Shown piece after piece: positions 1 through 6,097 of a stretch of 9,560 bases of DNA. The first letter of the stretch is position 1, and each line of letters starts with the position of its first letter. This DNA comes from Gammaproteobacteria bacterium (GTDB lineage Bacteria; Pseudomonadota; Gammaproteobacteria; PS1; Pseudothioglobaceae), in the NCBI GenBank assembly GCA_024280535.1, contig JAJRPY010000072.1, forward strand, positions 1-9,560. The letters run 5' to 3'. The notes under the pieces are model-generated. The model was not told where the DNA came from and did no database searches. It saw only the letters and a program-made list of their open reading frames with translations. A program made the position numbers and the translations under genes.

Positions 1-67
1 CATAGTCGCCTCGGGCGGCTCGATCAGAAATGGTAATAAATCCAACGCGAATTTTGGTATGCTTCAT
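1..67 (-). CDS. mogA: Molybdopterin adenylyltransferase MogA, N-terminal fragment (cut by window edge)
   Basis: Only the first 22 codons are present; the gene runs off the left edge. The reverse strand reads MKHTKIRVGFITISDRAARG and on, matching the start of MogA/MoaB proteins, where a hydrophobic strand is followed by the ISDR motif. MogA adenylates molybdopterin with ATP before MoeA inserts molybdate. I prefer MogA over MoaB because the sequence after ISDR resembles MogA (ISDRAS-G-Y) and because moeA is in the same operon. The start is fixed by a strong GGAGG at 77-81 (minus strand), nine bases upstream; this ribosome binding site is formed by the last two glycine codons of moaD. The gene follows the moaD stop by five bases, so it is the last visible member of the moeA-moaC-moaA-moaD-mogA operon. 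Confidence 0.8.
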   Translation of the reverse strand, partial: MKHTKIRVGFITISDRAARGDY

Positions 68-72
68 TTGTT

Positions 73-309
73 TTATCCTCCGCTAACGGGTGGGTAAAAG
101 GCCACCTCGTCGTTATTGTTTAATAGGGTTAAATCGCCAGCAAGTGTTTGATTAACGGCACATAAAATATTGCTGGGGAAGTGCTGTTTGCCATGTCGAT
201 GGATTAATAACGTTCTGAGTGCCAGTACCGTCATAGAGGGGGTTGCTGCTATTTCTTCGCCAGCAAGGTTGAGCGATTCTTTGAGTGAGGCGAAATATAG
301 AATATTCAT
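73..309 (-). CDS. moaD: Molybdopterin synthase sulfur carrier subunit MoaD
   Basis: 78 residues, the usual size for MoaD (about 80). MoaD is a ubiquitin-fold protein whose C-terminal Gly-Gly is adenylated by MoeB and then converted to a thiocarboxylate, which MoaE uses to put two sulfurs into precursor Z (cPMP). Seen here: an N-terminal beta strand (NILYFASLKE), the conserved NxxLAxxxTxLxxxDEVAFYPPVSGG ending, and the terminal GG. Its ATG overlaps the moaA stop by four bases (ATGA, 306-309), and a GGAG lies eight bases upstream within moaA (318-321), so translational coupling is likely. Its partner moaE is not adjacent as it often is; it lies about 3.4 kb away at 3681-4130 on the same strand. 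moeB is not in the window. Family assignment is firm. Confidence 0.93.
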   Translation of the reverse strand: MNILYFASLKESLNLAGEEIAATPSMTVLALRTLLIHRHGKQHFPSNILCAVNQTLAGDLTLLNNNDEVAFYPPVSGG

Positions 310-1301
310 CCGCCAATCTCCACCATTTGTACGTGATTAATATTGCCCATATTGGTGTTAAATTCATGTTGTTTAGGCTTGTGGGTAATGGCGTTAATAA
401 TCATAATTTTAATAGCGTTATCATTCATATTGGATCTAATGGCATCACGTAAAGAGATTGAATTTTCCTGTCCTAGGCACAGGATTAATTGGCCTTTGGC
501 TGTGAGTCTAATGCGATTACAATCAGCGCAAAAATTATTAGAGACGGCTGAAATGGTGCCAACGGATGAATGTGTATTGGTGATTAAATAGCTTTTGGCA
601 GGGCCGGAGGTTTGCTTGGCTTTAATTGGGCTTAATTGATTGGGCAGATGCGCGCGAATCCGGTTTAAAATATCCGCCTCACTATAATGATGGTCGATGG
701 TATCAACGCCTGCGCTGCCGATGGGCATGGTTTCGATAAATCGAATATCAATATTTCTGCTAATGGCAAAATCAATCATGGCTTCAATTTCATCATCATT
801 CACATTACGCATCACCACCATATTCAGTTTGATTGGACTCATGCCTGATGCAATTGCTGCATCAATGCCTTGTATAACGTTACTTAACTGGCCACCACGG
901 GTTATTTGAGCAAATTTTTCTGGCTTGAGGGAGTCGATGGAAATATTGGCTCGATTAATGCCCGCTTGTTTGAGTTGTTGGGCAAGAGGGGCTAATAAAT
1001 GGGCGTTGGTTGACAGGGGGAGGTCGGTAATAGTTGGAATGTTGCCGAGTTGGGTGGCAAGGCTGAGGATGTCTTTTCTGAGCAAAGGTTCGCCGCCTGT
1101 TAGCCTTACTTTGGTGATGCCGAGTTGGCTAAATAATTGGACAATTTTTGTCATTTCTTCATACGAAAGCAAATCTGCTCTAGCCGTGCTGGAAATATGA
1201 TCTTCGTCACGACAATAGTGGCATCGATAATTGCAATGATCGGTAACTGACACCCTTAGATAGGTAATCTGGCGATTGAATGAATCGGTTAACTGCTGCA
1301 T
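306..1301 (-). CDS. moaA: GTP 3',8-cyclase MoaA (radical SAM)
   Basis: 331 residues, close to the 329 of E. coli MoaA. It catalyses the radical SAM conversion of GTP to 3',8-cyclo-GTP, the first Moco step. Visible motifs: the radical SAM cluster C23-x3-C27-x2-C30 in TDHCNYRCHYC; the SAM-binding GGEP at 69-72; the second, substrate-binding [4Fe-4S] cluster ligands C258, C261 and C275 in the NFCADCNRIRLTAKG region; and the C-terminal Gly-Gly (330-331) typical of MoaA. All catalytic ligands are intact. The ATG directly abuts the moaC stop (TAAATG, no gap), with GGAAGG just upstream inside moaC. The far end overlaps moaD by four bases. The protein acts in the cytoplasm with MoaC. Confidence 0.97.
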   Translation of the reverse strand: MQQLTDSFNRQITYLRVSVTDHCNYRCHYCRDEDHISSTARADLLSYEEMTKIVQLFSQLGITKVRLTGGEPLLRKDILSLATQLGNIPTITDLPLSTNAHLLAPLAQQLKQAGINRANISIDSLKPEKFAQITRGGQLSNVIQGIDAAIASGMSPIKLNMVVMRNVNDDEIEAMIDFAISRNIDIRFIETMPIGSAGVDTIDHHYSEADILNRIRAHLPNQLSPIKAKQTSGPAKSYLITNTHSSVGTISAVSNNFCADCNRIRLTAKGQLILCLGQENSISLRDAIRSNMNDNAIKIMIINAITHKPKQHEFNTNMGNINHVQMVEIGG

Positions 1302-1775
1302 TTATGCCTTCCAATTGCCAGATTTTCCGCCAGATTTTTCCAGTACCTGAGTTTGGCTAATAACCATAGTTCGGTCAACTGCTTTGCACATATCATAAAT
1401 TGTTAAAGCGGCGATACTGGCCGCGGTGAGCGCCTCCATTTCAACGCCAGTTTTGCCATCAAGCTTGGTACTGGCTTTAATTTCGACACTTGAATGTTCT
1501 GTGTCAATGTTGAACTCAACACTCACTTTGGTTAGCATTAGCGGATGGCACAAAGGGATAAGATCGGCGCATTTTTTGGCTGCCTGTATGCCGGCAATGC
1601 GTGCCACTGCCAGTACATCGCCTTTTTTATGCTGACCAGAAGTGATCAGTGCCAAGGTAGAGGGTTGCATAAATACCACCGATTTTGCAAGGGCAATGCG
1701 GGTGCTGATGACCTTGTCGGAGACATCAACCATTTGCGCATCGCCTTTATTGTTAATATGGGTTAGTTGGCTCAT
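1302..1775 (-). CDS. moaC: Cyclic pyranopterin monophosphate synthase MoaC
   Basis: 157 residues (E. coli MoaC has 161). It converts the MoaA product 3',8-cyclo-GTP to cyclic pyranopterin monophosphate. Family motifs are plain: MVDVSDK at 15-21, the K50-K51 pair, DLIPLCHPL at 71-79, and the C-terminal block [13 protein letters not shown] through YDMCKAVDR (about 108-135). Residues K51, D128 and K131 fall at the same numbers as the catalytic residues reported for the E. coli enzyme, so the protein should be active. Its ATG overlaps the moeA stop in the tetranucleotide ATGA (1772-1775); no clear Shine-Dalgarno sequence is visible upstream, so translation probably depends on termination of moeA. 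The moaA gene begins at the next base after its stop. Confidence 0.97.
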   Translation of the reverse strand: MSQLTHINNKGDAQMVDVSDKVISTRIALAKSVVFMQPSTLALITSGQHKKGDVLAVARIAGIQAAKKCADLIPLCHPLMLTKVSVEFNIDTEHSSVEIKASTKLDGKTGVEMEALTAASIAALTIYDMCKAVDRTMVISQTQVLEKSGGKSGNWKA

Positions 1776-3037
1776 TGGCTTAATTCGGTTAGTGCATAAA
1801 AATTTAGTATGTGACCTTTTTTGAAGGTAGTGTTTTCAGGTATTTCTACCAAGCCATCCGCCCAAACGATAGAACTTAAAACATCCGAGCCTTGTTTTTC
1901 GTACAAATTGGCTGAGGCGGGCGCACAGGAATGGTCTAATTTTACCCTGACAAATTCACGTCTTGGTCTGGGTTTGTGCCAATCAAAATTACAAGACACT
2001 TGACTGGTTTTGTTTTGATAATCACACACACCTTGCATTTTTTTAATAAAAGGACGCACGAATAAAAAGAAGGTGACCATTGCTGATACGGGGTTTCCGG
2101 GCAATCCTATGAAGGCTGTTTTGCCTATATGTCCAAAAGCCAAGGGTTTGCCAGGCTTCATTTTAATGCGCCATAGTGAGAGTTTGCCTAACTGCTCGAT
2201 GGCGGGCTTGACGTGATCTTCCTCGCCGACTGAAACGCCACCGGTGGTGATGATTAAGTCGCAACTAGATTTGAGGGTGTTGAGTGCGTCAATTGTGGCT
2301 TCTAGGCTATCTTTAATATTGCCAAGATTAACAATTTGGCAATTTAGCTGCTTGAGTAGAGCCACCAAGGCATAGCGATTAGAATTAAAAATCTGGCCTT
2401 TTTTTAAGGGGTTGCCTGGCTCGATTAATTCATTGCCTGTAAAAAATACACCGACTCTAATTTTGCCAAATACGCTTAACTGGTCGATACCTACAGAGGC
2501 AGATAAGGCAATGTCTTCGGGCTTTAATTGTGTGCCGGCGGATAAAATCACAGCATTTTTTTGAATGTCGTTGCCCATTGGCCTGATATTTTCAGCTAAT
2601 AATAGTGGACGCCAAGTGTTGATGTGACTGCCGTCTGCTGATAGCTCGCATTCTTCTTGCATAATCACGCTATTGGCACCTTTTGGTATGGGTGCGCCGG
2701 TGAAAATTCTGGCGGCACATCCTGATGCTAAGGGTTGTCCGATACTGCCTGCGGTAATTCTATCAACGACTTTAAAAGTTAAATTGCCAGGCAGGTTGAT
2801 TTGATCTTTGCTTAAATGTAGGGCATATCCATCCATGGCACTGTTGTCAAATCCGGGGACATTGATGCTAGAGCAAATATCTTCGCTAAGCACTTGATAG
2901 AGGGATTCATCCAGATGTTGTGTATGTGTTTTTGTTGTCACTTTGGCTGATTTAAGCAAGAATTTAAGGGCATCATCAGTGCTTAATAAGGCTTGATTGA
3001 TTGGGTTGCAGCCATCACTGCTGGATTGATTATTCAT
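1772..3037 (-). CDS. moeA: Molybdopterin molybdenumtransferase MoeA
   Basis: 421 residues from the chosen start; the E. coli protein has 411. MoeA inserts molybdate into adenylated molybdopterin made by MogA. Motifs with this numbering: DNSAMDGYA near 64-72, FTGAPIP near 112, [15 protein letters not shown] starting near 264 (MoCF-binding fold), [10 protein letters not shown] near 293 and [10 protein letters not shown] near 311, followed by the C-terminal beta domain. The same frame opens 12 bases earlier with GTG at 3049, but that start has no ribosome binding site; the ATG at 3037 has a weak AAGTGG about seven bases upstream and gives the usual N-terminal length. It is the first gene of the minus-strand Moco operon and overlaps moaC by four bases. 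Its own promoter must lie in the short gap to mobA; only a weak -10-like TACAAT (3067-3072, minus strand) was seen there. Confidence 0.94.
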   Translation of the reverse strand: MNNQSSSDGCNPINQALLSTDDALKFLLKSAKVTTKTHTQHLDESLYQVLSEDICSSINVPGFDNSAMDGYALHLSKDQINLPGNLTFKVVDRITAGSIGQPLASGCAARIFTGAPIPKGANSVIMQEECELSADGSHINTWRPLLLAENIRPMGNDIQKNAVILSAGTQLKPEDIALSASVGIDQLSVFGKIRVGVFFTGNELIEPGNPLKKGQIFNSNRYALVALLKQLNCQIVNLGNIKDSLEATIDALNTLKSSCDLIITTGGVSVGEEDHVKPAIEQLGKLSLWRIKMKPGKPLAFGHIGKTAFIGLPGNPVSAMVTFFLFVRPFIKKMQGVCDYQNKTSQVSCNFDWHKPRPRREFVRVKLDHSCAPASANLYEKQGSDVLSSIVWADGLVEIPENTTFKKGHILNFYALTELSQ

Positions 3038-3052
3038 AATAAATACCACTTA

Positions 3053-3081
3053 TTGGAATGAGAATAATTGTATCATATAAT
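3053..3081 (+). promoter_or_regulatory. Sigma70-type promoter for mobA
   Basis: TTGGAA at 3053-3058 (four of six matches to TTGACA), a 17-base spacer, and a perfect TATAAT at 3076-3081. Transcription would start near 3088, about 18 bases before the ATG at 3106. It lies in the 68-base gap between the divergent moeA and mobA starts, so promoters of the two genes must overlap or sit back to back. Seen directly as a sequence match; function is inferred. Confidence 0.6.
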
Positions 3082-3105
3082 ACTAATATATTGATGTGGT
3101 TATTA

Positions 3106-3684
3106 ATGATTAATCAAGATGAATTAACGGCCGTTATTCTTTCTGGCGGTCGGTCAAGTCGCCTTCAAGGCAAAGACAAGGGGCTGATTTTGTTAAATGA
3201 TAAGCCGTTGATTGCTCATGTGGTTGATGTGGTTAAGCATCAAGTTGGTACTGTATTGATTAGTGCTAATAGAAATATCCAAGCTTATCGGCAGTTTGGC
3301 GAGGTGGTTGAAGATGATATGCTTGATTTTCAAGGGCCATTGGCGGGCATTGCATCGGCGCTAAAAATAGCAAAAACACCTTATTTATTGATATGGCCCT
3401 GTGATGCGCCGTATATCCATAAAATAACTATTGATCGATTGATTGATGCTATGGATAATAACGATAATGATATTTGCGTGGCTTATGATGGCTTAAGGAT
3501 TCATCCTACCATGGCATTGATTAAGGTGAGTCTACAAGACAATTTATTGGATTTTTTAATGACGGGAGAGCGGAAACTAGGGTTATGGATTAAGGGTAAT
3601 GATTTTATTAAAGTAGATTTGTCGGATGAGTTAAAAATCTTTGTTAATTTGAATAGTCCAGAAGATTTTAGGACGCAAGTTTAA
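3106..3684 (+). CDS. mobA: Molybdenum cofactor guanylyltransferase MobA
   Basis: 192 residues from ATG 3106 (E. coli MobA has 194). MobA transfers GMP from GTP to Mo-molybdopterin, giving the guanine dinucleotide form used by enzymes of the DMSO reductase family, including bacterial nitrate reductases. Seen: nucleotide-binding LSGGRSSRLQGKDKG at 12-26, GPLAGI at 77-82 and WPCDAP at 97-102, whose D100 matches the metal-binding aspartate of the family. The open frame extends back to ATG 3058, but that codon overlaps the -35 element of the mobA promoter and the extra 16 residues are not family-like. ATG 3094 (four residues longer) is an alternative; neither has a strong ribosome binding site. 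The gene is divergent from moeA and converges on moaE, sharing the four bases TTAA (3681-3684) in which both stop codons lie. Confidence 0.93.
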   Translation: MINQDELTAVILSGGRSSRLQGKDKGLILLNDKPLIAHVVDVVKHQVGTVLISANRNIQAYRQFGEVVEDDMLDFQGPLAGIASALKIAKTPYLLIWPCDAPYIHKITIDRLIDAMDNNDNDICVAYDGLRIHPTMALIKVSLQDNLLDFLMTGERKLGLWIKGNDFIKVDLSDELKIFVNLNSPEDFRTQV

Positions 3685-4130
3685 TCCCAATTGTTGGCTT
3701 TAATCGCATCTTTATTGTTGCTTTGAACCCAGTGGCTGCTGTTAAGACTGTGTTCTTTTTTCCAAAAAGGCGCCTGAGTTTTTAACAAATCCATCATAAA
3801 TTCACACGATTCAAATGCCGCTTGACGGTGTTTACTGGCGGTAATAACCAATACTATTTGATCATTAATTGCCAGCTCACCGACCCGATGAATAATAGTA
3901 ATATGCTCAAGTGGCCAGCGATTTTTTGCGCTATTAGCAATAGTCGTCAAGGCTTTTTCTGTCATGCCAGGATAATGCTCTAATGTCATTTTTAAAATAG
4001 GCTGCTTGTCTAAATCCCTGACAGTGCCAATAAAACTAACAACAGCACCGATGTTACTATTATTTTTACGCGCCAAACTAACCTCTGTGGACAAATCAAA
4101 ATCTTGCGATTGAATGACAATCTTATTCAT
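3681..4130 (-). CDS. moaE: Molybdopterin synthase catalytic subunit MoaE
   Basis: 149 residues (E. coli MoaE has 150). It forms a heterotetramer with MoaD and converts cyclic pyranopterin monophosphate to molybdopterin. Visible motifs: VVSFIGTVRD at 30-39, LEHYPGMTEKAL at 50-61, HRVGELAIND at 81-90, and DLLKTQAPFWKKE near 114-126, whose K117 and K124 correspond in context to the catalytic lysines K119 and K126 of E. coli. No good Shine-Dalgarno sequence precedes the ATG (the upstream bases are AAGCTATCCGAAAAT). It lies 47 bases downstream of the haem protein gene on the same strand, with no terminator visible between them, so it might be cotranscribed with it. It is separated from moaD by the main Moco operon and mobA. 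Confidence 0.95.
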   Translation of the reverse strand: MNKIVIQSQDFDLSTEVSLARKNNSNIGAVVSFIGTVRDLDKQPILKMTLEHYPGMTEKALTTIANSAKNRWPLEHITIIHRVGELAINDQIVLVITASKHRQAAFESCEFMMDLLKTQAPFWKKEHSLNSSHWVQSNNKDAIKANNWD

Positions 4131-4177
4131 ATTTTCGGATAGCTTAAAAGGTTTATTTTTCTTCGTGTTTATAGTTA

Positions 4178-5614
4178 CTATCTTGCACGATCAGGAATAA
4201 TCCAAAGGTAATCCGTCAAATTAATAGAGGATAAACAGGCGCTATTTGGCGTTAAGTTCGCTAATGAATCTGGACAAGCTGGATTTTGATAACTTGCGAG
4301 GCTTCTTGGCCAACCTGCTCGAACATGGCAATTTCGACAATTGGTAGATATAGGGTGTATAACTCCTTCAATATAGGGGTTAACGCCTTTATCTAATTTT
4401 TCTCCTGCGTTTTTTGGAGTGGCATAAACATCAGTTAGCAAATAGTGTTTCCATGGTCCGCTTGCCTGCGGCAGGTCGGGACGATATGTTGCATAAGGCC
4501 CTTCATTTGGCGTGTCTGACCACCATACGCTTTGCATGGTCCAACTGGATAGTTCTTTTGTGTTTATATGCATAGCAACAGACACTAAGTAGTCGCCAAC
4601 CTCAAAAATCTTGTTGTTAGCCCGTAAACTGGATGTTGTAATGATAGCCTTATCAGCCTCATCAAAATTATTCCAATCTTCTTGGGTGACTTTGTGATAG
4701 TAAAACTCTTCCAAACTGTGTACTACTGCTTTTGTGGAGATTATATCTAGGGCTTTATCTCCAGCATAATTATTCACATCATATAAAAATTTAGCAGAAA
4801 CAGTATCGCCCACTTTCTGCATTCCATCTGGTGATAAGGCTATCAAGGTATTCCATTTTTCATAGCCTGCATAATTAGTATAATCGTCTGGGTAATTATT
4901 TTTCCACACGGGTATGGCGGTAATTCCGTTAGCTTTTACTGGCCAGTACATATGTTTTGTTACAATGGATTTTTTCGCCATATTAACCCTCTCGCCTTTT
5001 TTATATGCAGCATTGAGGGTTGATTTTAAATAGAGTTTTTTCTGACGAATATCATTCATTGCTTCAATGCTTAATGATTCGGTAGGAATCATGATGTCGC
5101 CATTATTAAGGAATGTTTTTCCATCGCAGATGTTTAACGACCCAACTTCATCTGAGCAAATTGCATTTGGATATTTTTGTATTACTTGTAAAGGGATATA
5201 ATAGGTTGGTGATTTGGTAAAAATTTCTACAATTGACATGTTGTCACGACTGAATGTTTTGAGTGATGTACTTTGCTTTAGTTTTCTTGTTTTATTGTTT
5301 TGTACCGTTAATTTATCATTACTGTTAGAAAAAGCAGTATGGCTATTTGGCCAGGTAATCCAAAGTGGCCAATCCGATTTTTCCGAAGATTGCATAATAC
5401 CTGCCCACAAACTCCAAGCATGCTCTCGAATAAGTTTTTTGTCGCCTTTATCGGTTGCTTTTTGTAAAGCTTCTGTATTTTTATTATAGCCGTAACCTTC
5501 GGGAAAAGGAATGTACGTGCTATGTGGTGCGTAAGTTTTAGTAACTTCTGACATGCTTTGGTTACTAAGCATCATTGTGCTTAATATGCTTACTGTTAAG
5601 ATTATTTTTTTCAT
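4178..5614 (-). CDS. Secreted monohaem c-type protein of unknown function
   Basis: 478 residues. An N-terminal signal peptide is clear (lysines at 2-3, hydrophobic stretch 4-16, then polar residues), although the cleavage site is uncertain because no typical AXA occurs; the mature protein should be periplasmic. A single haem c attachment site, CRNCH, lies at 426-430, close to the C terminus, followed by two more cysteines (447, 460); C153 and C163 could form a disulfide. The rest is rich in Trp and Tyr, for example DWPLWITWPNSH near 81-92, HMYWPV near 221 and WTMQSVWW near 358-365, suggesting a large globular domain. I do not recognise the family by name. It is not a typical small cytochrome c, whose CXXCH lies near the N terminus. 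A good AGGAG (5621-5625) lies six bases before the ATG. Its neighbours, moaE and the nitrite reductase operon, hint at nitrogen or redox metabolism but do not prove it. Confidence 0.8.
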   Translation of the reverse strand: MKKIILTVSILSTMMLSNQSMSEVTKTYAPHSTYIPFPEGYGYNKNTEALQKATDKGDKKLIREHAWSLWAGIMQSSEKSDWPLWITWPNSHTAFSNSNDKLTVQNNKTRKLKQSTSLKTFSRDNMSIVEIFTKSPTYYIPLQVIQKYPNAICSDEVGSLNICDGKTFLNNGDIMIPTESLSIEAMNDIRQKKLYLKSTLNAAYKKGERVNMAKKSIVTKHMYWPVKANGITAIPVWKNNYPDDYTNYAGYEKWNTLIALSPDGMQKVGDTVSAKFLYDVNNYAGDKALDIISTKAVVHSLEEFYYHKVTQEDWNNFDEADKAIITTSSLRANNKIFEVGDYLVSVAMHINTKELSSWTMQSVWWSDTPNEGPYATYRPDLPQASGPWKHYLLTDVYATPKNAGEKLDKGVNPYIEGVIHPISTNCRNCHVRAGWPRSLASYQNPACPDSLANLTPNSACLSSINLTDYLWIIPDRAR

Positions 5615-5620
5615 TTATTT

Positions 5621-5625
5621 CTCCT
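5621..5625 (-). promoter_or_regulatory. Ribosome binding site of the haem protein gene
   Basis: AGGAG on the minus strand with a six-base spacer to the ATG at 5614; it fixes the start and so the signal peptide. Confidence 0.75.
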
Positions 5626-5771
5626 AATTTAATACTTACATTGAACTCTATTAATTATCCTTATTTATACAAAAATCTCTTTAAAATATTTTTTTTAATT
5701 TAAGGATGATACTCGGTTTAACAAGTAGAAGGCTAATTTTTTTTTGGTTTTTAGTTAGTTAGTTAGAACAC
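5626..5771. other. AT-rich intergenic stretch without a gene
   Basis: This part lies upstream of the minus-strand haem protein gene. It holds several A/T tracts (around 5694-5701 and 5737-5745) and a short (TTAG)4 tandem repeat at 5751-5766. Candidate -10 boxes for the minus strand can be drawn (for example TATAAA or GATAAT within 5650-5675) but none has a credible -35 partner, so I do not call a promoter. No open frame with a ribosome binding site was seen. Confidence 0.5.
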
Positions 5772-5785
5772 TTGTTTTTAATCAA
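5772..5785. promoter_or_regulatory. FNR/CRP-family binding site (FNR box), predicted
   Basis: TTGTT-TTTA-ATCAA matches the FNR/ANR consensus TTGAT-N4-ATCAA at nine of ten defined positions. Its centre is about 98 bases upstream of the predicted nirB leader start and about 165 bases upstream of the haem protein ATG, so it could serve either gene. The region is very AT-rich, so a chance match is possible. Confidence 0.45.
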
Positions 5786-5864
5786 TACAGGGTGTTTTAC
5801 TAGTTGGAAAATAGCTTTAGTGATTTTTGGTGTAATTAAATGAATGTTGGATTTAAATCTTGGG

Positions 5865-5870
5865 TATAAT
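5865..5870 (+). promoter_or_regulatory. -10 box of the predicted nirB operon promoter
   Basis: A perfect TATAAT. Transcription would start near 5877, two bases before the first leader hairpin, which is independent support. No good -35 element lies 16-18 bases upstream (the bases there read GAATGT), which would suit a promoter that needs an activator. No sigma54 pattern (GG-N10-GC) was found. The box overlaps the left arm of an inverted repeat, TTGGGTA-N14-TACCCAA (5860-5887). Confidence 0.5.
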
Positions 5871-5878
5871 CTTGATAA

Positions 5879-5915
5879 GTTACCCAACGATGGATAGCAA
5901 CAAACACAGATGTTT
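5879..5915 (+). promoter_or_regulatory. ANTAR-type dual hexaloop antiterminator RNA in the nirB leader
   Basis: Two adjacent hairpins. P1 spans 5879-5898: arms GTTACCC and GGATAGC around the loop AACGAT (5886-5891), seven opposed positions with one C-A mismatch and one G-T pair. P2 spans 5902-5915: arms AAAC and GTTT around the loop ACAGAT (5906-5911). Only three bases separate them. Both six-base loops have A at position 1 and G at position 4, the signature established for RNAs bound by ANTAR-domain antiterminators such as NasR (Klebsiella nas operon) and NasT. The 3' arm of P2 is part of the 5' arm of the terminator-like hairpin at 5910-5954, so P2 and that hairpin exclude each other, as in the known mechanism. 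The downstream genes, nitrite reductase and a nitrate/nitrite transporter, are the expected targets. The structure and match are seen; regulation is inferred. Confidence 0.72.
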
Positions 5916-5961
5916 ACCTGGTTTTTTCTTTAATAAGTCAAAGCAGGTAAGCATTTTTTTT
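5910..5961 (+). terminator. Leader terminator-like hairpin T1 (attenuator)
   Basis: ATGTTTACCTG (5910-5920) pairs with CAGGTAAGCAT (5944-5954) over 11 positions including one G-U pair, followed by eight T (5954-5961). The 23-base loop can close further through CTTT/AAAG (5928-5931 with 5940-5943). No plus-strand gene lies upstream whose transcript it would end, so it most likely attenuates the nirB operon. Formation requires opening hairpin P2. Confidence 0.65.
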
Positions 5962-5999
5962 GGCCAACTCAAAGGTGGGTGGGTCGTAATAAGGTATGG

Positions 6000-6053
6000 A
6001 AGCCAGACAGTATGTGTGCATTAATTTGCTTACATGCTGGCTGGCTTTTTTTT
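6000..6053 (+). terminator. Leader terminator-like hairpin T2, before nirB
   Basis: AAGCCAG (6000-6006) pairs perfectly with CTGGCTT (6041-6047). After one A-G mismatch, nine more pairs follow (6008-6016 with 6031-6039, two of them G-U), then one U-U mismatch, three pairs and a six-base loop TTAATT. Eight T follow (6046-6053). This is a stronger intrinsic terminator than T1 and lies 44 bases before the nirB ATG on the same strand, so transcripts must read through it to express the operon. Its loop lacks the A1/G4 signature. Confidence 0.7.
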
Positions 6054-6083
6054 GGCTTAAAAAGAAGTGCGATATTAAATAAT

Positions 6084-6091
6084 AAAGGTGG
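6084..6091 (+). promoter_or_regulatory. Ribosome binding site of nirB
   Basis: AAAGGTGG with a six-base spacer to the ATG at 6098; it supports that start and lies outside both terminator-like hairpins. Confidence 0.65.
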
Positions 6092-6097
6092 CAAAAA

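Noticed and set aside
3038..3049. GTG start of moeA at 3049.
   Set aside because: No ribosome binding site precedes it and it adds only four residues; the ATG at 3037 is a better start, though the choice is not certain.
3058..3105. N-terminal extension of mobA from ATG 3058.
   Set aside because: The ATG overlaps the predicted -35 box, the -10 box lies inside the extension, and the extra residues do not resemble MobA N termini.
4131..4177. Gap between the haem protein gene and moaE, checked for a terminator or promoter.
   Set aside because: Only the short hairpin-like ATAGT-T-ACTAT and a TATAAA without a -35 partner were seen; neither is convincing.
4465..4475. GC-rich palindrome CCTGC-G-GCAGG inside the haem protein gene.
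   Set aside because: It is a single copy within coding sequence, has no T tract, and is explained by the codons for LPQAS; no second copy was noticed.
5751..5766. (TTAG)4 tandem repeat.
   Set aside because: It is too short to be more than a simple-sequence tract; no link to a site or to phase variation can be supported.
5848..5861. Second FNR-like site TGGAT-TTAA-ATCTT containing the palindrome GATTTAAATC.
   Set aside because: It has only seven of ten consensus matches in an AT-rich region and is badly placed relative to the predicted start for class II activation.
5890..6024. A 44-codon open frame in the nirB leader (ATG at 5890), considered as a leader peptide.
   Set aside because: There is no ribosome binding site, its ATG lies in the loop and arm of hairpin P1, and its codons run through both hairpins without a pattern suggesting translational attenuation.
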